Below are positions 32,032-39,838 of a stretch of 63,491 bases of DNA, piece after piece; within the stretch, counting starts at the first letter, position 1, and each line of letters begins with the position of its first letter. This stretch comes from an uncultured Methanomicrobiales archaeon (GTDB lineage Archaea > Halobacteriota > Methanomicrobia > Methanomicrobiales > Methanospirillaceae): the NCBI GenBank assembly GCA_903900025.1, contig CAIULN010000067.1, positions 1-63,491 on the forward strand. Direction: 5' to 3'. A program made the translations under genes and the position numbers. The notes under the pieces were generated by a model that was not told the DNA's origin, ran no database searches, and was given only the letters and a program-made list of their open reading frames with translations.

Positions 32032-33651
32032 ATGACCTTGCCACTGATCACGGTTGATAACCTCTGCATGGACTTTGGTGGCAAACCCGTCCTCAACAAC
32101 ATCTCATTTGAGATCCCGGAAGGAGAGATTGTCGGCATCATCGGCCGGAGCGGGGCGGGGAAGAGCGTGCTCATGCACCTGCTGCGGGGTGTTGAAGAAC
32201 CGCCGACCGGTGGTTCGATTATGTACCATGTCGCTGCCTGCGACACCTGCGAGTACATGGACATGCAGAGCAGGGCGGGCGGGATGTGCCCTATGTGTGG
32301 CGGGAATCTTGCCGCAGCCAATATCGATCTCTGGGACGAGAGAAGTGACGGGATGAAGTCGCGTGTGATGCGCAGGACTGCGATCATGTTCCAGCGCACG
32401 TTCGCACTCTACGGGGACGACCGGGTGATCGAGAACGTGCTCCATGCGCTCGATGACATCAACTATCCCGCAGACCAAGCCATCAACCGCGCTGCTGATC
32501 TTATAGACCAGGTGAAATTATCGCACAGGATGATGCACATCGCCCGCGACTTGTCAGGTGGCGAGAAGCAGCGGGTCGTGCTCGCCCGACAACTCGCAAA
32601 GAATCCGGCAATGCTCTTTGCTGACGAACCCACGGGAACGCTCGATCTGGAGACGGCGCGTCTGGTGCACGCGATGCTCATTGATGCGTCAAAGAAGAAC
32701 ACCATGGGAATGGTTGTCACATCGCACTTCTCGCAGGTGATCGATGAGATGGCGAATCGCGCAATCCTACTCGTGGATGGGGAGATCGCATCCATCGGGC
32801 CGCCCGGGCAGGTTATCCGTTCTTTTTTACAAGAACACGAGGATGAAAAGCTGACAGTACTGCCTGAGCTTGGCGAAAAAATACTGTCGGCACGTGACGT
32901 GGCAAAACGTTATTTCTCGGTAGATCGGGGAATAGTAAAGGCAGTGAATATGGTCACCTTTGATGTTTCAAGAAAGGAAATCTTTGGCATCATCGGCAAG
33001 AGCGGCGCTGGCAAGACGACACTATCGCGCATGATCGCCGGCATCATTGAACCGACAAGCGGTGAAATGAATGTCCGTATCGGTGATGACTGGGTGGACA
33101 TGACCAAACCCGGTATCGATCAGCGGGGACGTGCAAAGGAGTACATCGGGTTTCTGCACCAGGAATACGACCTCTATCCCCACCGCACGGTTCTCGACAA
33201 CCTGTCCGATGCGATCGGGCTTGAGTTCCCCAAAGAGCTTGCGATGAGAAAAGCGCTGATCACACTGGGTATGGCAGGATTTACAGCAGAAAAAGCAAAG
33301 GAGATCCTGAACCGGTATCCAGGCGAACTCTCCAACGGGGAGCGGCACCGGGTCGCGCTCGCGCAGGTGCTCATCCATGAGCCGCGCCTCGTGATCCTCG
33401 ATGAGCCGACCGGCACGATGGATCCGATCACCAAACAGGACGTGAAACAGTCGATCCTGCATGCCCGCGATGAGATGGACGAGACGTTCATTGTTGTCTC
33501 GCATGACATGGACTTTGTGCAGGACATCTGCGACCGGGTCGCTCTGATGCGGGGCGGGAAGATCATCGGGATCGGGAAGACCGCGGAAGTCCTTGCGGGT
33601 ATCACTCATGACGGGAGGCAGATCCCTGGCCGTGGTACTAAATGTGAATAA
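32032..33651 (+). CDS. atwA: AtwA, component A2 of the methyl-coenzyme M reductase activation system
   Basis: 539 residues with two ABC ATPase domains. The first has Walker A GRSGAGKS (about 38-45), signature LSGGEKQRV and Walker B LFADEPTG. The second has GKSGAGKT, LSNGERHRV and VILDEPTG. A zinc-ribbon-like insertion in domain 1 (CDTCEY...CPMCGG, about 70-90) is characteristic of the A2 protein. It delivers ATP-dependent reactivation of the nickel F430 site of methyl-coenzyme M reductase and is found in methanogens and relatives. Soluble, with no membrane segments. The gene is 21 bases after the DUF5320-like gene. Confidence 0.95.
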   Translation: MTLPLITVDNLCMDFGGKPVLNNISFEIPEGEIVGIIGRSGAGKSVLMHLLRGVEEPPTGGSIMYHVAACDTCEYMDMQSRAGGMCPMCGGNLAAANIDLWDERSDGMKSRVMRRTAIMFQRTFALYGDDRVIENVLHALDDINYPADQAINRAADLIDQVKLSHRMMHIARDLSGGEKQRVVLARQLAKNPAMLFADEPTGTLDLETARLVHAMLIDASKKNTMGMVVTSHFSQVIDEMANRAILLVDGEIASIGPPGQVIRSFLQEHEDEKLTVLPELGEKILSARDVAKRYFSVDRGIVKAVNMVTFDVSRKEIFGIIGKSGAGKTTLSRMIAGIIEPTSGEMNVRIGDDWVDMTKPGIDQRGRAKEYIGFLHQEYDLYPHRTVLDNLSDAIGLEFPKELAMRKALITLGMAGFTAEKAKEILNRYPGELSNGERHRVALAQVLIHEPRLVILDEPTGTMDPITKQDVKQSILHARDEMDETFIVVSHDMDFVQDICDRVALMRGGKIIGIGKTAEVLAGITHDGRQIPGRGTKCE

Positions 33652-33818
33652 CCCCCCCTCACTATAAGAGAGGGATCCCCCTCCCCGCATGCATTAATTC
33701 ACGCACGGATCCGGGATCGCAACCCTCAGTTATCCGCGATAAAAAGCAACCTTTTCTGTCCATCCAAAATTTTTTGGGTGCCATAACAAAAATGCCCCGC
33801 CATCCCCACACCGTCCTC

Positions 33819-33988
33819 TCACGGCATTCGGTTCGACCAGTAGAACAACCCCAAAATCACAACCAGCACCAACCCCGCTAAAAAATCAATGGCTTGAATT
33901 GGCTGTACCGGAAGAAGAGCAGCACACCTCCTGGTGTCAAACCCAACAGGAGCCCGCAGATCCTCTGGGGCAGGGACACTCTTGCCAA
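33819..33988 (-). pseudogene. Small two-helix membrane protein, frameshifted
   Basis: In one frame the minus strand reads SLPQRICGLLLGLTP, GGVLLFFRYSQFKPLIF and then stops at TAG; in the next frame, across a run of six T (33880-33885), it continues LAGLVLVVILGLFYWSNRMP and stops at 33819. One extra T joins them into a short protein with two hydrophobic segments. It begins just after the moaE stop (non-ATG start, TTG near 33988 or GTG near 33979). Either a real decayed gene or a sequencing indel. Family unknown. Confidence 0.45.
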
Positions 33989-33996
33989 GAGTATTT

Positions 33997-34425
33997 TTAT
34001 TTGTGCTTCCTGCTTCCGGCTCCGTGCCCGTGCTCCCCCGGTACCCACCGTCCGCCATCGTTTGTCAGCTCCTTCTTCCAGATCGGGACACCTGCTTTGA
34101 TCGCTTCAATGATGAACCGTGAGCCGGCATACGCCTCTTCCCGATGCCCTGCGCTGACAACGGTGACGAGAATGTTCTCGCCGACTACGAGGCGCCCGGT
34201 GCGGTGGATGATGTCGACCGAGAGGAGGTTGTGCTTTTGTTTCGCGTCCTGTGCGATACGCTCGAGTTCTTTTAATGCGACCTCTTCGTATGCTTCAATG
34301 TTCATTTCTTTGATGTCATCGTCGCGGACGACGCCATCAAAGACAACGATAGCACCCGTACCGCGCTGTTTTGCATCGCTGATCAGCTTCCCGATATCGA
34401 TATCATCTGTCCGGACGGCAATCAT
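33997..34425 (-). CDS. moaE: Molybdopterin synthase large subunit MoaE
   Basis: 142 residues. Conserved family segments are GAIVVFDGVVRDD, LEYEAYEE-type NIEAYEEVALKELERI, IIHRTGRLVVGE, VVSAGHREEAYAGSRFIIEAIKAGVPIWKKE, the last holding the catalytic Lys and Arg. It inserts the two sulfurs of molybdopterin carried by MoaD thiocarboxylate. The protein ends HGHGAGSRKHK. The moaD gene lies 23 bases upstream on the same strand, and the E1-like activator follows, so the trio is a molybdopterin (or tungstopterin) sulfur operon. Confidence 0.93.
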   Translation of the reverse strand: MIAVRTDDIDIGKLISDAKQRGTGAIVVFDGVVRDDDIKEMNIEAYEEVALKELERIAQDAKQKHNLLSVDIIHRTGRLVVGENILVTVVSAGHREEAYAGSRFIIEAIKAGVPIWKKELTNDGGRWVPGEHGHGAGSRKHK

Positions 34426-34448
34426 ACCTGTGGCCTTCCATTCTCTTT

Positions 34449-34727
34449 TTATCCGCCCGCAACCGGCGGGAACACCGCGATCTCATCCCCATCGGCGACA
34501 CGGACTTTTTTTGCATCAGCCATGTCAAGGCGCTTTCCGTTCCGCATAATGATCACAAACTCACGAAATGAACCATGCTCATCAAAGATCGCATCATAGC
34601 CCTCCTTATTTTTTGACGCAACCTCTTTTATGAGGCTGTCAAGCGCGACACCTGATGACGATTCTGCAATAATATCGGTTCCCAGCAGTTCCCCGAACTG
34701 TGCAAAAAAACGGATCCGGACGTTCAT
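34449..34727 (-). CDS. moaD: MoaD-type sulfur carrier
   Basis: 92 residues from the ATG at 34727, which overlaps the upstream HesA/MoeB gene's stop (ATGA). It is a beta-grasp ubiquitin-like protein (IRFFAQFGELLGTD...IAVFPPVAGG) ending in the diglycine that is adenylated and thiocarboxylated. It supplies sulfur to MoaE. A longer open frame upstream is only read-through of the neighbouring gene. Confidence 0.92.
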   Translation of the reverse strand: MNVRIRFFAQFGELLGTDIIAESSSGVALDSLIKEVASKNKEGYDAIFDEHGSFREFVIIMRNGKRLDMADAKKVRVADGDEIAVFPPVAGG

Positions 34728-35473
34728 GTTCTCTTCCTTCTCATCCCTTTTTTGGTTCCGCACGCCTCGCAATGCGGGTCTCTCTCCACGTGGATCTCTT
34801 CTGCGCTTGCCTGCATACCATCCCAGATGAAGAGCCGGTTTGTCAAAAGTCCGCCAATGTTCAGGAGGTACTTGATCACCTCGGTTGCCTGTACCGCTCC
34901 GATAACTCCCGGCGTCACACCGATAACCGGGAACACTTCCTGTGGCGGGGCTTTGGGGAAGATGCAGCGGAGGCACGCAGATTTTTTTGGGATAATGGTT
35001 GTTGCCTGGCCGTAGAACCCGCGGATGGCTCCATGAAAGAGGGGGATCTTTATTGTGATCGCGACATCGTTCAGCAGATATCGTGTCGCGAAATTATCCA
35101 TCGCGTCCACAATGCCATCGGCATTACCTACCAGCGATGTTGCGGTTATGGTATCGATGGTCGTGTGGATTGCCCAGACCGAAATATCGGGATTGATCGA
35201 CTGCAGTTTTTCTGCTGCTGAATCAACTTTCTTTTTGCCGATATCCCGGTCATTATGGAGGATCTGGCGGTTTAAGTTGCTCTGTTCGACCAGATCATTG
35301 TCCACAATTTTGATCGTCCCGACCCCGGCAGCGGCAAGGTAGAGAGCGACAGGTGAACCAAGGCCCCCGGCACCGGCAATAACAATGGTTGATTTTTTTA
35401 ATCGCTCCTGCCCCTCCTCTCCAAAGAGCATTATCTGCCTTCTGTATCGTTCGAGTTCCCGCTGTGAAAACAT
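34724..35473 (-). CDS. HesA/MoeB/ThiF-type E1-like adenylyltransferase
   Basis: 249 residues from the ATG at 35473 (MFSQRELERYRRQIML), preceded by GGAGCGG. The Rossmann ATP-binding loop is VIAGAGGLGSPVALYLA, followed by VDNDLVEQSNLNRQ. Two zinc CxxC pairs (CLRC and CEAC) are present. It activates the C-terminal glycine of MoaD-type carriers. It is the only E1-like enzyme in the window, so it may also serve the TtuB-like carrier at 38393. Confidence 0.92.
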   Translation of the reverse strand: MFSQRELERYRRQIMLFGEEGQERLKKSTIVIAGAGGLGSPVALYLAAAGVGTIKIVDNDLVEQSNLNRQILHNDRDIGKKKVDSAAEKLQSINPDISVWAIHTTIDTITATSLVGNADGIVDAMDNFATRYLLNDVAITIKIPLFHGAIRGFYGQATTIIPKKSACLRCIFPKAPPQEVFPVIGVTPGVIGAVQATEVIKYLLNIGGLLTNRLFIWDGMQASAEEIHVERDPHCEACGTKKGMRRKRT

Positions 35474-35781
35474 TATCCGCTCCAGAATTATGGTGCTGTC
35501 CGATCCATGGAGGTTACCCAAGCATCCTCTCTCTGATCTTTCCTTATGCTCAGTACCTGTATCTCACCTCTGCATTATGCTCTTTTCTCTATCTCCACGA
35601 ACCGTGCAAAAAATCCCGATTCACCTGATCCTTCCCGAAGAATGAGACGGGCGAGGATGTCATCTTTTGGGGTGAAGAGAGAAACTGCCGGTGCGCACGA
35701 CGAACTGGCAGATCGATCCTGTCGACATAAAATTATTTCAGCTCAGATATCCTTTCACCTTATCACAGGTCTAATATACAG
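35474..35781. other. 308-base divergent gap, HesA/MoeB to larE
   Basis: Between divergent genes. I see a TATA-like element for larE (35726-35735) and otherwise no RNA gene, repeat or convincing open frame. Confidence 0.4.
35726..35735 (+). promoter_or_regulatory. TATA-like box of larE
   Basis: cataaaatta, 47-56 bases before the larE ATG; would give a leader of about 25 bases. Confidence 0.4.
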
Positions 35782-36618
35782 ATGAGTAATCAGGTGTGGC
35801 TGGTTCATGAGGGGTCCGGCATGAAACGATCCGGGAAAGAAGCGTTATTGCGAGCGATGATCGCCAGAAAAGAGTCAATGCTTGTCGCCTTTTCCGGTGG
35901 CGTTGACAGCGCGCTCCTTGCTGCGCTCGCCCGCGACATCCTTCCCGACAAGAGCTCCTGTGTCTTCATTGACAGCCCGCTCATGCCCCGGTCTGCACTG
36001 GAGGAGGCAGAACGGGTGGCGCGTGAGCTTGATCTTTCCCTTGAGGTCATTGCGGTTCCGCTCCTCCGAAATGAAATGGTGTGGAAAAATCCCGTCAACC
36101 GCTGCTATCACTGCAAAAAACAGATTGCCGGAATTCTGAAACAGCGGGCATGTGGGCTTGGCGTTGCCTGTGTTGCAGACGGGAGTAATATGTCTGATCT
36201 GGAAGAATACCGCCCGGGCTTCAGGGCAATGACAGAAGAAGGGATCGTTCACCCGTTCGTCGAGGCAGGCATGACAAAACAGGAGATCAGGAACCTTGCC
36301 AAAAAATCCGAATATTCATTCTGGGATAAGCCCTCTGCCTCATGCCTTGCTTCACGCCTTCCGTATGGAGAAGACATTACGGAAAAGAAACTCGGGATGA
36401 TCGAGCGGGCAGAAGCATACCTGAAAGAAAACGGGTTTTCACAGGTGAGGGTCAGGATGCATGGAGCCGTTGCGCGCATTGAGCTGAATAATAAGGATAT
36501 GGCAGGGATTTTTAGGATCCGAAAAGAACTGGTGAGGGTGTTCAAACAGATCGGCTTTTCATATGTGACGCTCGATCTTGAAGGGTTTCGGAGCGGAAGC
36601 ATGGATGAGGTGCGGTAA
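35782..36618 (+). CDS. larE: LarE-type ATP-dependent sulfur transferase
   Basis: 278 residues. PP-loop AFSGGVDSALL (36-46), cysteine pair NRCYHCKK (C108, C111) and SASCLASR (C188) fit the LarE family, which supplies sulfur to the nickel-pincer cofactor of lactate racemase. Archaea without LarB/LarC carry LarE homologues whose target is unknown. It is placed 70 bases before fdhD on the same strand and faces the molybdopterin sulfur operon, so sulfur transfer to a molybdenum/tungsten or other cofactor is inferred. LarB and LarC are not in this window. Confidence 0.88.
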   Translation: MSNQVWLVHEGSGMKRSGKEALLRAMIARKESMLVAFSGGVDSALLAALARDILPDKSSCVFIDSPLMPRSALEEAERVARELDLSLEVIAVPLLRNEMVWKNPVNRCYHCKKQIAGILKQRACGLGVACVADGSNMSDLEEYRPGFRAMTEEGIVHPFVEAGMTKQEIRNLAKKSEYSFWDKPSASCLASRLPYGEDITEKKLGMIERAEAYLKENGFSQVRVRMHGAVARIELNNKDMAGIFRIRKELVRVFKQIGFSYVTLDLEGFRSGSMDEVR

Positions 36619-36688
36619 CTTTTTTTTGGAGAATGTCATGGATCTCTTACGGGATGACAGAGTGGCGATGATCAAGCGGGTGGTATAA

Positions 36689-37468
36689 TTGTACAAAAAG
36701 GTGCCCTGTGTCAGGGTTGACGGGAATGAATGTGAAACGTCCACGCACGACGTTGTTGAAGAACTGCCGGTTGCACTCTTTATCAACGGAAGGCACGCGA
36801 TGACGGCCATGATGAGCCCGGTAAACATGGAAGACTTTGTGACCGGGTACCTGTTCACCGAGCAGATAATAAAAGGCGTCGATGAGATCGAGTCTGTGAA
36901 GATTGAGAAGAACCGGATCAGCGTAATTACCAAAAACCTGTTCAAGGTTCTGGGGCCCAAAAAGACGGTCCTCTCCGGCTGCGGGGGGAGCAGTTCCTTT
37001 ATTGATCCCGCCAAACTCCCGAAAATCACCTCTGATTTTGCCATCAGCGCAGAAAAAATCCAGGAGTGGATCAATACAGCCCTCGATTCCGAGCTGCACC
37101 GGACAACCGGGGGGATCCATATTGTCGCGCTGCTTGATACAGACAACATACTCTGTGTTTCCGAGGATATCGGGAGACACAACGCTCTTGATCGCGTCAT
37201 CGGGTACGGGCTGCGCAACGGGGTCAATTTTTCAAGGACCTTAATCGTATCTTCCGGGCGCATCTCTTCTGAGATGGTACGCAAGTGCCTGCTTGCAAAT
37301 ATCCCGATGATCGTCTCCCGCAGCGCAACAACCACGCTGGGCGTGGAAATCGCAAACAGAGCAGGGATTACGGTTATCGGGTTTGCGCGGGGGAAAAAGC
37401 TCAATATCTATACCCATGCAGAACGGGTGGCGGGCGTGCAGCCGGCACAGCCGTCACCTTGCCAGTGA
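36689..37468 (+). CDS. fdhD: FdhD formate dehydrogenase accessory sulfurtransferase
   Basis: 259 residues. FdhD passes sulfur from a cysteine desulfurase to the molybdenum or tungsten cofactor of formate dehydrogenase. Recognisable are ELPVALFINGRHAMTAMMSPVNMEDF and EDIGRHNALDRVIG, both conserved, and the SSGRISSEM segment. The CxxC loop of bacterial FdhD is here SGCGGSS with only C98, so the second cysteine is missing. Start is TTG at 36689 with GGTGG 5-9 bases upstream; GTG four codons later is an alternative. It follows larE closely and converges with the TtuA-like gene, with 15 bases overlap. Confidence 0.9.
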   Translation: MYKKVPCVRVDGNECETSTHDVVEELPVALFINGRHAMTAMMSPVNMEDFVTGYLFTEQIIKGVDEIESVKIEKNRISVITKNLFKVLGPKKTVLSGCGGSSSFIDPAKLPKITSDFAISAEKIQEWINTALDSELHRTTGGIHIVALLDTDNILCVSEDIGRHNALDRVIGYGLRNGVNFSRTLIVSSGRISSEMVRKCLLANIPMIVSRSATTTLGVEIANRAGITVIGFARGKKLNIYTHAERVAGVQPAQPSPCQ

Positions 37469-38389
37469 AAGGAGGAGCCTGCATACCTGGCAGAGATCTC
37501 CGCTGCAGGGATCCCCGCACTGCCGGCAGCGGTGAAGGGGACCGGAGACCTTCTCCCATTCAAGATATTTTTCAATCTTTTTCCTGCTCTCCATCAGCCG
37601 GAGCATGGTACCCGGGTTGCGGTGCTCCAGACCAGAGAGCATGGATCGTACATCGGCTCTCAAAGCAAACCCTCTATACGGGCATTCGGGAAGCAACAGG
37701 AACATCCCTTTGACAAAGAGATAGGAGGCGACCTCCTTTTCCGGAATTTCTGCGAGCGGTTTGATCCGCGGCAGGAAAGAATCTGCAGTGTCGATACCGG
37801 AGTTGCGGACAAGCCGGGGCAGGTCACCGCGGAGAACGTTCATCAGCACCGACTGTGCTTCATCGTTGAGGTTGTGCCCGGTGGCGATCTTTGTCGCCCT
37901 GACTTTTTTTGCACCTTCAATGAGTGCCTTTTTCCGGAGAATACCGCAGACCGTGCATGCCTGCTCCTCCCTCCCTTTCAGAAGCGTATCAAGGTTATCT
38001 GAAAAGAGGTCCTGGAACGATACGACAGAGTGTTCCACACCGACGTTTTCTGCAACCCGCTCTGCCGCCCTTATTGTCTCATCACGGTACCCGTGAATCC
38101 CTTCATCGACAGTAACAGCAATGAGACTCACATCCTGCCATTTCGGGAGGTGAAGCGCCAGGAGTAACAGGAGCGCAGTACTGTCTTTCCCCCCGCTCAG
38201 TGCAACCGCTATACGGTCCCCGGCCCGGATCATCTTTTTTTTTTCGATGACCTGAAAAACGCGTTCCTCCACATCATTGATAAAATGGGTGCTGCAGAGA
38301 CTGCGGCGGGAGTATTGCTGGTTCATGACGGCCGGTGCTTCGCATAGGGAACATACCGGGGGATCAACCGGGCTCTTTTTTCTGCCCAT
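37454..38389 (-). CDS. TtuA/Ncs6-type tRNA 2-thiolation enzyme
   Basis: 311 residues. N-terminal zinc site C13, C16, C32 and H35; PP-loop ALSGGKDST (63-71); catalytic CTVCGILRK (C144, C147) and the third core cysteine in CPYRGF (about 237); a C-terminal zinc finger (CRQCGDPC...CQVC). It adenylates a tRNA uridine and inserts sulfur, using an iron-sulfur cluster. The start lies 3 bases after the stop of the small ubiquitin-like gene, its expected sulfur carrier. Archaeal family members modify U34 or U54; which tRNA base is used here is unknown. Confidence 0.92.
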   Translation of the reverse strand: MGRKKSPVDPPVCSLCEAPAVMNQQYSRRSLCSTHFINDVEERVFQVIEKKKMIRAGDRIAVALSGGKDSTALLLLLALHLPKWQDVSLIAVTVDEGIHGYRDETIRAAERVAENVGVEHSVVSFQDLFSDNLDTLLKGREEQACTVCGILRKKALIEGAKKVRATKIATGHNLNDEAQSVLMNVLRGDLPRLVRNSGIDTADSFLPRIKPLAEIPEKEVASYLFVKGMFLLLPECPYRGFALRADVRSMLSGLEHRNPGTMLRLMESRKKIEKYLEWEKVSGPLHRCRQCGDPCSGDLCQVCRLLLSLAR

Positions 38390-38392
38390 CTT

Positions 38393-38587
38393 TCACCCCC
38401 CGTGGGAGATCCTGATGATCCGGATTTCGTCGTCAGCGCCAACCACCGCATTCTCTGGCACGAGGGTGCCGTTTCGTGATACGATAACCTCAAGGGGATT
38501 GATCCTGAGTTCATGCAGCATCTTTTCAACTGATACCGGGCCCCGTTCAATAACCCGGGTTCCCTGATCTGGCAGGATAATTTTCAT
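38393..38587 (-). CDS. TtuB/SAMP2-like ubiquitin-like sulfur carrier
   Basis: 64 residues from the ATG at 38587 (MKIILPDQGTRVIERGP), preceded by AGGAC. A beta-grasp fold ending SHGG, so the terminal diglycine can be thiocarboxylated. It is upstream of the TtuA-like gene by 3 bases, the expected arrangement of sulfur donor and enzyme. In haloarchaea homologues also modify proteins. A cognate E1 is not adjacent; the HesA/MoeB-type enzyme at 34724-35473 is the nearest candidate. Confidence 0.88.
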   Translation of the reverse strand: MKIILPDQGTRVIERGPVSVEKMLHELRINPLEVIVSRNGTLVPENAVVGADDEIRIIRISHGG

Positions 38588-38745
38588 GTCCTGATGAGTA
38601 GGTTGGGGAGCACATCCCATAAACGTCCCGGTGCGGGTAGATCCCTATCGGGATGACACTGGATTCCGGCAGTATATTCAGATAAACTGGCACCGGATAG
38701 TTGATGAAAAAGAACGATGAATAGAATACAACAGAGGATTGAAAG

Positions 38746-39654
38746 GTGCAGGCCGATTCACCGGTCATACATGAGATCCTGAGGCTGAAAAAAGAGAGGA
38801 ATGCGATCATTCTCGCGCATAACTACCAGATCGCAGAAGTGCAGGACATCGCGGATCTTACCGGAGATTCCCTCGAGCTCTCCCGCGCTGCGGCTTCCAT
38901 GGAGGGGGATGTGATCGTCTTCTGCGGCGTGGATTTCATGGCGGAGACTGCCGCGATCCTCTCACCGGAAAAGACCGTCCTGCTTCCGGCTGCCGATGCC
39001 TGCTGCCCGATGGCAGAGATGATCACCGCTGCCGAACTCAGGCTCGTAAAAACCCGGTACCCTGACGCTGCGGTTGTGTGCTACGTAAATACGACTGCCG
39101 AGGTAAAAGCGGAGAGTGACATCTGCTGTACGTCATCAAATGCCGTAAATGTGGTCAATTCACTTGATGAAGATCAGGTCATCTTCGTGCCCGACCGGAA
39201 CCTTGCGCGGTATGTCGCACGGTTCACGAAAAAAGAGATCCTTCCATGGGAGGGGTTCTGTATTGTACATGACCAGATCACCCCTGAGCACGTGAGGAAT
39301 GCACAAAAGCGGCACCCGAAAGCAAAGGTTTTGGTGCATCCCGAATGCCGCCCGGAAGTAATTGACCTTGCGGATCATGTAGCAAGCACATCTGGTATTA
39401 TCAGGCACGTCTGCACTTCGCAGGAAACAACATTTATTGTCGGGACAGAGGTAGGTATCCTGCACCGGATCAAAAAAGAGTGCGAAAAAAAGAACTGTTA
39501 CCCGCTGTCTGATGCAGCGGTGTGCAGGAATATGAAAAAGACCGGCTTGTCAACAGTGCGGGACGCGCTCAGAACACTGCGCCCGCGTATCACCGTGCCT
39601 GAAGATGTCGGACAGCAGGCCCGCTGTGCGATAGACCGGATGCTTGCACTTTGA
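38746..39654 (+). CDS. nadA: Quinolinate synthase
   Basis: 302 residues. NadA condenses iminoaspartate and dihydroxyacetone phosphate to quinolinate, an iron-sulfur dependent step in NAD synthesis. Family landmarks: ILAHNYQIAEVQDIAD, FCGVDFMAETAAIL, DACCPMAEM, CYVNTTAEVKAESDICCTSSNA, FVPDRNLA and VHPECRPEV. The ligand cysteines of the 4Fe-4S cluster lie in those segments and VCRNMKKT. The start is GTG at 38746 with AGAGG 8 bases upstream. NadB/NadX and NadC are not visible beside it. Confidence 0.95.
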   Translation: MQADSPVIHEILRLKKERNAIILAHNYQIAEVQDIADLTGDSLELSRAAASMEGDVIVFCGVDFMAETAAILSPEKTVLLPAADACCPMAEMITAAELRLVKTRYPDAAVVCYVNTTAEVKAESDICCTSSNAVNVVNSLDEDQVIFVPDRNLARYVARFTKKEILPWEGFCIVHDQITPEHVRNAQKRHPKAKVLVHPECRPEVIDLADHVASTSGIIRHVCTSQETTFIVGTEVGILHRIKKECEKKNCYPLSDAAVCRNMKKTGLSTVRDALRTLRPRITVPEDVGQQARCAIDRMLAL

Positions 39655-39838
39655 ACCTGAACGAGCACCCGTTCCATTTTCCTTATGTCGTTGCACAATG
39701 CATCGACATTACAGCAATGCCGTTTCTCCTGCTACCGGCAATTTTTTTGTACATGCAAACAGATTATAATTTTGTTGTTGCAATCGCTACAAACAATTTA
39801 TCTCATTTACCTTCCAACCTTTCTCTCCATAGGTTCCG

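Noticed and set aside
33997-34058. Extension of the small membrane frame to 34058 within moaE
   Set aside because: This part lies antiparallel in frame to the moaE end and reads like a shadow (Gly/Thr/Ser-rich); only the part after the moaE stop looks like protein.
35546-35785. 79-codon plus-strand frame upstream of larE
   Set aside because: Composition is Ser/Arg/His-rich, no family or ribosome site; probably untranslated promoter region.
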